A DNA stretch of 64,000 nucleotides. Source: Microvirga rosea. Its GTDB lineage: Bacteria > Pseudomonadota > Alphaproteobacteria > Rhizobiales > Beijerinckiaceae. A model generated the notes under the pieces. The model made no database searches, was not told the DNA's origin, and saw only the letters and a list, made by a program, of their open reading frames with translations. The position numbers and the translations under genes are program-made. Of this stretch, positions 35,857-44,583 are shown in pieces; position 1 is the stretch's first letter, and the number at the start of each line of letters is the position of its first letter. The stretch covers positions 1 through 64,000 of the forward strand of contig NZ_JAJDOP010000003.1 of the NCBI RefSeq assembly GCF_020595095.1, read 5' to 3'.

Positions 35857-35879
35857 TAACAAGGGAACGGAGATCATCC

Positions 35880-37490
35880 ATGCGTAATCGTATGTTATTT
35901 GCGTTTGTGGCCGGCACCTGCCTGCTGAGCGGGCCTGCCCTGGCCCAGACTCTGCGGATCGCACTGAGTTCGGAGCCTACCGCAATTGATCCACATTATC
36001 ATGATTTGACCCCGAACAACGCCTTGGCGGCTCATATCTTCGAAGGATTGACCAAGCAGGACGAGAAGCAGAAGCTTCTCCCCGGACTTGCCACCTCTTG
36101 GGAGAACGACGGGCAGAACAAGTGGACGTTCAAGTTGCGTCCGAACGTGACGTTTTCAGACGGCAAGCCTTTTGTTGCTGAGGACGTCATCTTCACTTTC
36201 TGCCGCACTTTGAAGAATGAGACGGCCATCGCCGGATCCTTCGCCGACATCACCGGCAACTTTGCGGCCGTCGAGGCGCCTGACCCCCAGACACTCGTCA
36301 TCACGACCAAAGCACCTGATCCGCTCCTGCCGAATTTCCTTTCAAGCGTTGGCATCCTGAGCTCCTCCATCGTTCCTCATGACAAGCTCACATTCGATCC
36401 TGCCAAGAACTGCGGCGTCACCGGGAACTGGCCTGTCGTAGGGGACTTCAACGATGGTAAGCTCGCCATCGGCACCGGCCCGTACAAGTTCAAGAGTTAC
36501 GTGCGTGGCACGGGAATTGAAATCGAGCGCAACGAAAAATACTGGGGTCCGGCAGAGCCCTGGACCAGCGTGCGTTTCATTCCCGTTCCCAACCCGGGTC
36601 CGCGGCTCGCAGGCTTGCTCGCGGGAGACTACGACGTGGTCGAGAACCCTGCGGCGCGTGATCTTGGCCGGATAAAGGACGACAAGCGTTTCAGCTATGT
36701 CGTTACCCCATCGACGCGCGTGATCTATTTCCAGCTCGACGTTGGGCGTGAGCAGAGCCCGTTCGTCAAGGCGGACAATGGAAAGAACCCGCTTCAGGAT
36801 CCGCGGGTGCGTAAGGCAATGTCGCTGGCGATCGATCGCGACGCGATCGTAAAGCGCATTATGGATGGCGCGGCGGAGCCGGCCTATCAATTCCTGCCGA
36901 CAGGGATGTTCGGGACGCTTCCGAACCCGCCGGCGCTGCGGTACGATCCTGCAGAGGCGAAGAAGCTGCTCAGCGAGGCCGGCTATTCGAAGGGATTCCA
37001 GGTCACTCTTGCGACGACGAATGACCGGTATATCAACGACAGCCAAATCGCACAGGCTGTCGCGCAGTATCTCACTCAGGTCGGCATCCGCGCGGATGTG
37101 GATGCCATGACGCGCGCAATCTATTTCCCACGCAGATCCAAGAAAGAGTTTAGCGTCGCGCTTGGAGGGTGGGGCTCCACGAGTGGCGAGGCATCTTCCT
37201 TCCTGAAGCAGTGGCCGGCAACGCCTGACGAGGCCAAGACTATCGGCGGATCGAACTACGGCGACTATTCCGATGCCGAATTCGATAAGCTGATCCGGGC
37301 TGCGATCACGACTCTCGACGATGCCAAGCGGTCCGAGTTGCTTCAGAAAGCCGGTGCACGCGTCCTCGAAAGCAATGCATTCATTCCCTTGCATTTCGAA
37401 AGCAGCGTCTGGGCCTACAAGTCCAACCTGGCTTATACCGGTCGTGCTGATCAGTTCACCATGGCGATGTCGGTAAAGCCGAAACAGTAG
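35880..37490 (+). CDS. Peptide ABC transporter substrate-binding protein (system 2)
   Basis: A 536-residue family 5 solute-binding protein. The Sec signal peptide MRNRMLFAFVAGTCLLSGPALA is cleaved before QTLRIALSSEPTAIDPHYHD. LRPNVTFSDGKPFVAEDVIFTF and RVRKAMSLAIDRDAIV are family elements. Its sequence clearly differs from the system 1 binding protein, so the two transporters probably have different ligands. First gene of a six-gene operon. Confidence 0.93.
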   Translation: MRNRMLFAFVAGTCLLSGPALAQTLRIALSSEPTAIDPHYHDLTPNNALAAHIFEGLTKQDEKQKLLPGLATSWENDGQNKWTFKLRPNVTFSDGKPFVAEDVIFTFCRTLKNETAIAGSFADITGNFAAVEAPDPQTLVITTKAPDPLLPNFLSSVGILSSSIVPHDKLTFDPAKNCGVTGNWPVVGDFNDGKLAIGTGPYKFKSYVRGTGIEIERNEKYWGPAEPWTSVRFIPVPNPGPRLAGLLAGDYDVVENPAARDLGRIKDDKRFSYVVTPSTRVIYFQLDVGREQSPFVKADNGKNPLQDPRVRKAMSLAIDRDAIVKRIMDGAAEPAYQFLPTGMFGTLPNPPALRYDPAEAKKLLSEAGYSKGFQVTLATTNDRYINDSQIAQAVAQYLTQVGIRADVDAMTRAIYFPRRSKKEFSVALGGWGSTSGEASSFLKQWPATPDEAKTIGGSNYGDYSDAEFDKLIRAAITTLDDAKRSELLQKAGARVLESNAFIPLHFESSVWAYKSNLAYTGRADQFTMAMSVKPKQ

Positions 37491-37528
37491 GCTATGCGTG
37501 AGAGCGTCTGCAGTCAGGAGCACATGAA

Positions 37529-38506
37529 ATGATAGCTTATGTTCTGCAGCGCCTCATCCAGAGTATCCTGGTTCTCCTCGCAGTCTCGATCGTCGTCTTT
37601 CTCGCAGTCTACGGCATCGGAGATCCGATCGAGCTGCTTGTCCCGCCACAGGTCAGCGCTGCCGAACGTGCAGCGATGATCCGTCGACTCGGCCTCGATC
37701 TGCCGGTCGTGCAACAATATCTTATGTTTCTTGGTAATGCTCTCAAGGGCGATCTTGGACGCTCGTTCGTACACGGCGTGCCGGCGGTGGAACTCATTCT
37801 GGCGCGGCTGCCGGCGACCTTCGAGCTTGTGCTCCTCGCCATGAGCGTGGCGGCTGCCGTTGGCGTTCCACTTGGTCTTCTGGCCGGGCTCAACCCCGAG
37901 AGTCGTTCAAGTCGTGCGATCATGGCCGGGACCGTCCTCGGTTTTTCGCTGCCGAGTTTTTGGAAAGGGATGATGCTCGTCCTTCTCTTCAGCGTTGCGC
38001 TCGGATGGCTGCCCACCGCGGGCCGGGGCGAGACGGTCTCTGTCCTCGGTATCCAAACGAGTCTGCTGACTTTGGACGGTCTGAAGCACCTCATTCTGCC
38101 TGCTCTCAATCTCGCGATCCCCAATATGGCTCTCATGATCAGGCTTGTTGCGGCAGGAACGTCCGAAGCGATGTCTCAGGACTACGTCAAATATGCTCGA
38201 GCGAAGGGAGTCCGGCGCAAGCGTATCGTCGGACGCCATGTGCTGCGCAATATTCTGGTGCCCGTCGTCACTGTAGCGGGAATGGAGTTTGGCAGCCTTG
38301 TAGCCTTCTCGACGATTACCGAGACGGTCTTCGCATGGCCCGGCATGGGAAAGCTGCTGATCGACAGCATCTATCAGCTCGACCGGCCGGTGGTCGTCGC
38401 CTATGTACTGCTCGCGACGTTCCTCTTCGTCGCTGTGAACTTCCTGGTCGATATCCTCTACGCTGCGCTCGACCCGCGTGTGAAGCTGATCGGTGAAATG
38501 GCATGA
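37529..38506 (+). CDS. Peptide ABC transporter permease (DppB type, system 2)
   Basis: A 325-residue permease with N-terminal helix MIAYVLQRLIQSILVLLAV and docking loop YVKYARAKGVRRKRIVGRHVLRN. It ends YAALDPRVKLIGEMA and overlaps the next gene by 4 bp. Confidence 0.94.
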   Translation: MIAYVLQRLIQSILVLLAVSIVVFLAVYGIGDPIELLVPPQVSAAERAAMIRRLGLDLPVVQQYLMFLGNALKGDLGRSFVHGVPAVELILARLPATFELVLLAMSVAAAVGVPLGLLAGLNPESRSSRAIMAGTVLGFSLPSFWKGMMLVLLFSVALGWLPTAGRGETVSVLGIQTSLLTLDGLKHLILPALNLAIPNMALMIRLVAAGTSEAMSQDYVKYARAKGVRRKRIVGRHVLRNILVPVVTVAGMEFGSLVAFSTITETVFAWPGMGKLLIDSIYQLDRPVVVAYVLLATFLFVAVNFLVDILYAALDPRVKLIGEMA

Positions 38507-39417
38507 CCTCGCCGAAACCAGCCCCTCCTGCTGTCCCTCCGTACGCCGATACGTCGGTTCGAGAGAGCGTGTTGCGACGCATTCGCAATCGGCCGACGAC
38601 CCGCGGAGCGGCGATCCTTCTCGGCGTCCTTGTCCTGCTGGCAGTGCTGGCTCCGGTCATAGCCCCGCAAAATCCACACGACCTCGCGTCCCTGAGCGTC
38701 ATGGACAACCGCCTTGCGCCAGGTTCCGAGGGCATGAACGGCATGACGTACTGGCTCGGGACCGACGCGCAGGGCCGAGACATGTTAAGCGCTATTCTCT
38801 ATGGCCTTCGCACCAGCTTGCTTGTCGGGTTGTCCTCGACTGCCGGAGCCCTTGCTATTGGTATTGCAGCGGGCCTCATCGCCGCGCAATTCGGAGGCGC
38901 CGTCGACGCGGCCATTATGCGCGTCGTCGATTTCATGCTGGGTTTCCCGTCAATTCTGATCGCGCTCGTTCTTCTGGCTTCGATAGGCCGAGGGGTCGAC
39001 AAGGTCATTATCGCGATAATCTTGGTTCAGTGGGCGCAGTATGCCCGGTTGATGCGGGCTGCAGCGCTCGTCGAGCGTCGCAAGGAATATATCGAAGCCG
39101 CGATAAACTTCGGTCTCCCCACGCGTCATATTATGTTGGCGCACTTGCTGCCGAACTCGATCGGGTCAGTCCTTGTGGTTTCAACAATCAGCATCGCCGG
39201 AGCGATCACGCTTGAGGCAACGCTGTCCTTCCTGGGCGTGGGCGTACCGGTGACGCAACCGTCCCTTGGCCTTCTCATCGCCAATGGTTTCGAATTTCTG
39301 CTTTCTGGCGAGTACTGGATCTCCGTCTTTCCGGGAATTGCCTTGGTTCTGCTGATCATGTCGCTCAATCTCGTAGGGGACCGCCTCCGCCGCAGCTTCA
39401 ATGTGAGGGGGCCATGA
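38503..39417 (+). CDS. Peptide ABC transporter permease (DppC type, system 2)
   Basis: A 304-residue permease with a 40-residue cytoplasmic N-terminus, the family motif WLGTDAQGRDMLSAILYGLRTSL near residue 86, and docking loop YIEAAINFGLPTRHIMLAHLLPN. The start ATG overlaps the DppB stop and its own stop overlaps the next ATG by 4 bp. Confidence 0.94.
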   Translation: MTSPKPAPPAVPPYADTSVRESVLRRIRNRPTTRGAAILLGVLVLLAVLAPVIAPQNPHDLASLSVMDNRLAPGSEGMNGMTYWLGTDAQGRDMLSAILYGLRTSLLVGLSSTAGALAIGIAAGLIAAQFGGAVDAAIMRVVDFMLGFPSILIALVLLASIGRGVDKVIIAIILVQWAQYARLMRAAALVERRKEYIEAAINFGLPTRHIMLAHLLPNSIGSVLVVSTISIAGAITLEATLSFLGVGVPVTQPSLGLLIANGFEFLLSGEYWISVFPGIALVLLIMSLNLVGDRLRRSFNVRGP

Positions 39418-40394
39418 CGTCGCCTTTGCTCGAGGTTAGCGGTCTCAGAACCGTATTCCATGACCTTAGAGGATCCTGGCCGGCGGTTAACGGTGTCGAT
39501 CTTGTCGTGCAACCGGGCGAGATCGTGGGACTTGTCGGTGAGTCCGGCTCCGGGAAATCCGTCACGGGTTTTTCGCTGGTCCAGCTGATCGACCCTCCGG
39601 GTGAGATTGTCTCCGGCGACGTGAAGTTCAAAGGGGAGGATCTCCGGCAGGCGTCAGAGGAACGGATGCGGCGCCTGCGTGGTGATCGCATCGCGATGAT
39701 CTTTCAGGATCCGCTGATGACCCTCAATCCGGTTCTGAGTATCGGCGAACAGATGTGCGAGGCCATCCTCGAGCACCGTGTGATGAGCCGGAAGAATGCC
39801 ATGCGGGAGGCGGCCCAGGCGCTTTCCCGCGTGGGTATCTCTTCTCCGGAGGCCCGCCTCGAGCAGTTTCCTCACGAATTCTCAGGCGGCATGCGTCAGC
39901 GGGTCGCCATCGCGACGGCGCTGTTGAACTCCCCGGATTTGATCATTGCCGACGAGCCGACCACCGCACTCGACGTGACGATCCAGAGCCAGATCCTCTT
40001 TGAAGTCCAAAAACTGAGCCGTGAGACAGGAACGGCGGTGCTTTGGATCACTCATGACCTCGCAGTTGTCGCTGAACTCGCTGACCGCGTCGCCGTCATG
40101 TATGCGGGACGGATCATCGAGACCGGAACAGTGGACGATGTGCTGGATCGCCCGCGCCATCCTTACACCCTTGGTTTGCTCGGTTCGTCGGCATCGACTG
40201 TTAATCCCGGTGAACGGCTGAGGCAGATCAGCGGAGCCGCACCGAGTATCGATGCGCGTCCGAGCGGATGCCCCTTCCGCCCACGCTGTGAAAGGGCTTT
40301 GCCTGTCTGTGCTGAGATCGACCCGGCGCCGGAACACGACCGAGGACACAGTTATTGTTGCCACAATCCAATCCCCGAGGGGCCGGTTCCATGA
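39414..40394 (+). CDS. Peptide ABC transporter ATPase (DppD type, system 2)
   Basis: A 326-residue ATPase with Walker A GESGSGKSVTGFSLVQ, signature [14 protein letters not shown], Walker [14 protein letters not shown] and C-terminal Cys motif GCPFRPRCERALPVC. Overlaps both neighbours by 4 bp. Confidence 0.94.
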   Translation: MTSPLLEVSGLRTVFHDLRGSWPAVNGVDLVVQPGEIVGLVGESGSGKSVTGFSLVQLIDPPGEIVSGDVKFKGEDLRQASEERMRRLRGDRIAMIFQDPLMTLNPVLSIGEQMCEAILEHRVMSRKNAMREAAQALSRVGISSPEARLEQFPHEFSGGMRQRVAIATALLNSPDLIIADEPTTALDVTIQSQILFEVQKLSRETGTAVLWITHDLAVVAELADRVAVMYAGRIIETGTVDDVLDRPRHPYTLGLLGSSASTVNPGERLRQISGAAPSIDARPSGCPFRPRCERALPVCAEIDPAPEHDRGHSYCCHNPIPEGPVP

Positions 40395-41395
40395 CGGTGC
40401 CTTTCTTCGAGTTGCGGGGTGTGGAACGGCACTTCCGTGGAAAGTCGACATTCGCTCAGCGCGTCCTGACGATGGTTGGCCAAGCCTCGCCCCCGCCTGT
40501 CTTGAGGGCTGTTGACGGCGTCGACCTCAAGGTGGCCCGTGGGGAAGTGCTCGGTCTTGTGGGCGAGTCCGGTTGTGGCAAGTCGACTCTCGCACGCGTG
40601 GCCACCGGAATTCTGAAGCCGACAGCCGGTGACGTCGCGTATGACGGACGCCCGGTAAGCGAACTGAAGGGGCGGGAGCGATTGGACTTTCTGCTGAAGG
40701 TCCAAATGATTTTTCAGGATCCGTACGCGTCCCTCAATCCACGTATGCAGGTGCGCCAGATCGTTGGCGAGGCTCTGCGCGTACACCGTCTCGTTCCCCA
40801 GAACGAAGTCGATCCCGCAGTCGATAAGGCGCTCACCGAGGTTGGTCTCGATGTGGCCTACCGGAACCGCTACCCGCATCAATTCTCCGGCGGGCAGCGT
40901 CAGCGCATCGGTATTGCCAGGGCATTGGCGGTGAAACCCGATTTCCTGGTTTGCGATGAGCCGGTTTCGGCACTCGACGTCTCGATCCAGGCACAGGTCA
41001 TCAATTTGTTCATGGATGTCCGAGAGAGGTATGGGCTGACCTATCTCTTTGTCAGTCACGATCTGGGCATCGTTCGCCATATCAGCGATCGCGTCGCGAT
41101 CATGTATCTTGGACGTATCGTCGAGATTGGGTCCGCTGCCAGCATCTTCGCCGAGCCGGCACATCCCTATAGCGCCGCTCTTATCGCAGCGAGCCCGTCG
41201 GCAGCCCATCGGAAGCGCGCTTTCCAGCCGCTCAAAGGCGAGCTCCCATCTCCACTCGCCCCGCCAAGCGGCTGTCCCTTTCACCCGCGTTGCGAGCACG
41301 CCATGCCGGTATGCCGCGAGGATCGTCCCGTCCTCAGGGAAATTTCTCCCGGACGCAGCGCAGCCTGTCATTTGCACCATTCGGACAAAAGATGA
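40391..41395 (+). CDS. Peptide ABC transporter ATPase (DppF type, system 2)
   Basis: A 334-residue ATPase with Walker [17 protein letters not shown], signature FSGGQRQRIGIARA, Walker B FLVCDEPVSALDV and Cys motif GCPFHPRCEHAMPVC. ATG 40391 is chosen for its 4-bp overlap with the DppD gene and for family length. The end overlaps the alpha/beta hydrolase start (ATGA). Confidence 0.94.
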   Translation: MTVPFFELRGVERHFRGKSTFAQRVLTMVGQASPPPVLRAVDGVDLKVARGEVLGLVGESGCGKSTLARVATGILKPTAGDVAYDGRPVSELKGRERLDFLLKVQMIFQDPYASLNPRMQVRQIVGEALRVHRLVPQNEVDPAVDKALTEVGLDVAYRNRYPHQFSGGQRQRIGIARALAVKPDFLVCDEPVSALDVSIQAQVINLFMDVRERYGLTYLFVSHDLGIVRHISDRVAIMYLGRIVEIGSAASIFAEPAHPYSAALIAASPSAAHRKRAFQPLKGELPSPLAPPSGCPFHPRCEHAMPVCREDRPVLREISPGRSAACHLHHSDKR

Positions 41396-42264
41396 TCACG
41401 ACCACGCTCACGCCCGAAATCGGCCGTACGATGCTTCCTTTCGTGGATCGGTTCCACCCGGAACGTCCACTTGAGGTGCATTTCTATCGGCCGGCGGCCC
41501 ACGGCCCCGATGATCCTGTCGTCATCGTTCAGCATGGAATGCTGCGCAACGGCGATGAGTATCGCGACTTCTGGATCCCGGCTGCGGAAAAGCACCGTCT
41601 TCTTATTGCGGCTCCGACGTTTTCGAACGAGTGGTTCCCTGGTGCCGAGGGTTACAACAACGGCATGGTCATCGGACCCGACGGGACGGTTCAGTCCTCT
41701 ACGAACTGGATCTATTCCGTACCAGCCCGTGTCTTTGCCGCGCTTCAGAAAATCGGCGTGACCCGTCGTTCGAAGGCGTATCTGTTCGGTCATTCCGCGG
41801 GCGGGCAATTCTCGCACCGTTTGCTTGCGACGCAGCGCGACATTCCATTTGAGGCGGTCATCGCGGCGAATCCCGGCTGGTACACTTTGCCGACCTTTGA
41901 GTATGACTTTCCAGAAGGTCTTGGCAGTATGGCGCTCGACGAGTCGAGCCTTGCCCGATGGCTGGCCTATCCAATGAACATTTTTGCGGGAGATCAAGAC
42001 ATCAGTGCCGATGATCCAAACCTCCCGGCCCAACCGGAGGCCTTGAAGCAGGGGCCGACCCGTTATGCCCGCGCCCATTTCGTTTATGATTTCGCCCAGC
42101 GGGAAGCTCGACGGCTCGGCCTTCCGTTCGCATGGCGGTTGGTGCAGGTTTCCGGCGTTGGGCACGATGGTGCTGCGATGTCGCGTGCCGCGGCCGCCTA
42201 TTGGTTCGAGGGACGCATCCCGGTCGCCGAGGAGCTGATATCGGAAGAACCCGCCGCCCTGTGA
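41392..42264 (+). CDS. Alpha/beta hydrolase
   Basis: A 290-residue cytoplasmic serine hydrolase. The nucleophile elbow GHSAGGQFSHR (Ser near 123), an oxyanion-side VIVQHGMLRNGDEY and a C-terminal GVGHDGAAM histidine form the expected triad, with Asp in FAGDQDISADD. ATG 41392 overlaps the transporter ATPase stop, so it is translated with system 2 and probably cleaves an ester or amide in the imported compound. Exact substrate unknown. Confidence 0.83.
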   Translation: MITTTLTPEIGRTMLPFVDRFHPERPLEVHFYRPAAHGPDDPVVIVQHGMLRNGDEYRDFWIPAAEKHRLLIAAPTFSNEWFPGAEGYNNGMVIGPDGTVQSSTNWIYSVPARVFAALQKIGVTRRSKAYLFGHSAGGQFSHRLLATQRDIPFEAVIAANPGWYTLPTFEYDFPEGLGSMALDESSLARWLAYPMNIFAGDQDISADDPNLPAQPEALKQGPTRYARAHFVYDFAQREARRLGLPFAWRLVQVSGVGHDGAAMSRAAAAYWFEGRIPVAEELISEEPAAL

Positions 42265-42380
42265 CGTTCCGATCAACGTGAGCTCGGGGGATGTCTGTCG
42301 AGACGACTTGGTGTTTCCCTTCGTGTCGCGCTTCTCCGCACCGGGATCTGCGTCTATTCCTGTAAACTATGGAGCTGTAA

Positions 42381-43799
42381 ATGAACGTTCGGAATGAGAT
42401 TTGGCAGCATGTCGATGCGGCCAAGGACAGGCTTGTCGCCATGAGCGACAGGATCTGGGGCATGCCGGAGGTTTGTTACACTGAGGTGCGCTCCGCAAGC
42501 GAGCATGCAAAGGAACTTCGGCACCAGGGTTTCCGGGTGACGGAAGGGATCGCGGGCATCCCGACCTCCGTCATTGGCGAGGCGGGCGCGGGGGGACCCG
42601 TTATTGCATTCTTGGGCGAGTTCGACGCACTCCCCGGCTTGAGCCAGGAGGCGGGTGTTGCAGAACATCGGCCGATCGAGCCCGGAGGAAACGGGCATGG
42701 ATGCGGCCACAACCTTCTGGGCGCGGGTGCCATGCTGGCAGCGGTCGCCCTGAAGAACTGGCTTGCCGAAAAAGGACTTCCCGGGCGCGTCCGCTACTAC
42801 GGATGCCCTGCGGAGGAGGGCGGAGCCGCCAAGTCATTCATGGTCCGGGCAGGCGCTTTCAACGACGCCGATATTGCCATTTCCTGGCATCCGTACAGCT
42901 TCTGGGAGGTTGCGCCGGCCCTGTCTCTCGCTAACACCCGTGCCGACTTCACTTTCACCGGTCGCGCCGCCCATGCGGCGGCCTCTCCCCACCTGGGTCG
43001 CAGCGCCCTCGATGCAGTGGAGCTGATGAACGTGGGCGTCAACTACATGCGCGAGCACATGCCGTCCGATGCGCGGGTGCATTATGCTCTGCTCGACACC
43101 GGAGGCATCGCGCCGAATGTCGTTCAGGCTCATGCGCGTGTTCGCTACTCCATCCGGGCCATGGATCTGCCTGGAATGCTCGAATTGGTTGATAGGGTCC
43201 ACAAGATCGCGCAAGGCGCCGCTCTCATGACCGAAACGAGTGTCGAAATGCGCATCGTCAGCGCCGTATCGAACATTCTTGGCAACGAACCTCTCGAGCG
43301 CGCACTGCACGGTGCAATGGAGGAACTTGGGCCGCCTCCCTTCGACGAGGCCGACAGGAGCTTCGCCCGTGAAATCCGTGCGACTTTATCCCCGCAGGAA
43401 ATCGCGTCGGTTTACCGTGCGGTCGGTCAGAAGCAGGGCGATGCGCCTCTTGCGGACTTTTTGGTTCCACTCGACACGCCACGCAAGCCGATGGTCGGCT
43501 CCACCGATCTCGGTGACGTGAGCTGGGTGGTTCCAACCGTTCAGGCTCACGCGCCGACGGTTGCCATCGGCACTCCCTTCCACACTTGGCAGGTTGTCGC
43601 GCAAGGCAAGACGCCTGCTGCACACAAGGCGATGATCCATGTGGCCAAGGCCATGGCAGCAACCGGCATGGCGGCCGTCACGGATCCTACTCTTGTGGCA
43701 GCGGCAAAAGCCGATCTTGCGGATAGAACACGGGAAACACCTTATGTAAGCCCGTTGCCGGAGGGGGTTGAGCCTCCGCTCACCATGTCGGTCAACTAA
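42381..43799 (+). CDS. M20 amidohydrolase (AbgB-like)
   Basis: A 472-residue zinc amidohydrolase of the M20D group, similar to the AbgB subunit of p-aminobenzoyl-glutamate hydrolase. Metal motifs: FLGEFDALPGL, GHGCGHNLLGAG, CPAEEGGAAK and SWHPYSFW, with a dimerisation domain inserted at about 185-305 and a final histidine in GTPFHTWQ. Substrates in the family are N-acyl amino acids and dipeptide-like amides. It lies 116 bp after the hydrolase gene in the same direction and completes the peptide-scavenging set. Confidence 0.9.
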   Translation: MNVRNEIWQHVDAAKDRLVAMSDRIWGMPEVCYTEVRSASEHAKELRHQGFRVTEGIAGIPTSVIGEAGAGGPVIAFLGEFDALPGLSQEAGVAEHRPIEPGGNGHGCGHNLLGAGAMLAAVALKNWLAEKGLPGRVRYYGCPAEEGGAAKSFMVRAGAFNDADIAISWHPYSFWEVAPALSLANTRADFTFTGRAAHAAASPHLGRSALDAVELMNVGVNYMREHMPSDARVHYALLDTGGIAPNVVQAHARVRYSIRAMDLPGMLELVDRVHKIAQGAALMTETSVEMRIVSAVSNILGNEPLERALHGAMEELGPPPFDEADRSFAREIRATLSPQEIASVYRAVGQKQGDAPLADFLVPLDTPRKPMVGSTDLGDVSWVVPTVQAHAPTVAIGTPFHTWQVVAQGKTPAAHKAMIHVAKAMAATGMAAVTDPTLVAAAKADLADRTRETPYVSPLPEGVEPPLTMSVN

Positions 43800-44007
43800 A
43801 CGAACTGTTTGACCACATCGTGCCCGGTAGACTCACGAAAGAGAACTGATTTGGACCTTTGCTGGCGATTAACGGCTCCGAGCCTGATGACCGCCGGCAG
43901 AGAAATGGCCACGTCACCTTATGCGCCCGATCATTTCCAACCGTCAAATTCGTGCTCAGGCCTGTATTTCGGAACAAGGTGACGGGACATCGTCTGATTG
44001 AGCGATC

Positions 44008-44583
44008 TCAGTCGAGCCCCGTCCAGGATTCAGCAAGCTCAGCAAGACCAAGATCAAGAAGATCGATTGCTCTCCGCGCCGTGTGATCAATAATCTCGGA
44101 GACAGATTGTGGCCTGCGATAGTAAGCCGGGACCGGGGGCGCGACGATGGCTCCCATCTCGGTCACCGCTGCCATCGCGCGAATATGGCCCAGATGCAAC
44201 GGAGTTTCCCGGGTCAACAGTATGATCCGGCGCCGTTCCTTGAGATGAACATCTGCTGCTCGTACGAGTAAATTATCGGACAGGCTGTTCGCAATGGCGG
44301 ACAGAGTTCTCATTGAGCAGGGAGCAACGATCATTCCCGCAGTTCGGAACGAGCCGCTGGCGATGGTGGCGCCCACATTGCCGATCGGATGACAACAGGA
44401 AGCAATGCTCCGCGCTTGATCCAGCGCATCGCGTCCAACCTCGTGAGCGATGGTTCGCTCGGCGCTTTCTGAGACAACAAGATGGGTCTCGCATCCAGCT
44501 GAGGCGAGAAGTTCAAGGACACGGATCCCAAGCATAGCGCCAGATGCGCCACTGATACCGACGACGACGCGGAACGGTGTCAT
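44008..44583 (-). CDS. ubiX: Flavin prenyltransferase UbiX
   Basis: A 191-residue flavoprotein that prenylates FMN from dimethylallyl phosphate to make the prenyl-FMN cofactor of UbiD enzymes. Typical elements are VVGISGASGAMLGIRVLE at the N-terminus, IVAPCSMRTLSAIANSLSDNLLVRAADV in the middle and RRRIILLTRETPLHLGHIRAM. The start overlaps the ubiD stop by 1 bp, so cofactor maker and user are co-translated. Confidence 0.94.
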   Translation of the reverse strand: MTPFRVVVGISGASGAMLGIRVLELLASAGCETHLVVSESAERTIAHEVGRDALDQARSIASCCHPIGNVGATIASGSFRTAGMIVAPCSMRTLSAIANSLSDNLLVRAADVHLKERRRIILLTRETPLHLGHIRAMAAVTEMGAIVAPPVPAYYRRPQSVSEIIDHTARRAIDLLDLGLAELAESWTGLD

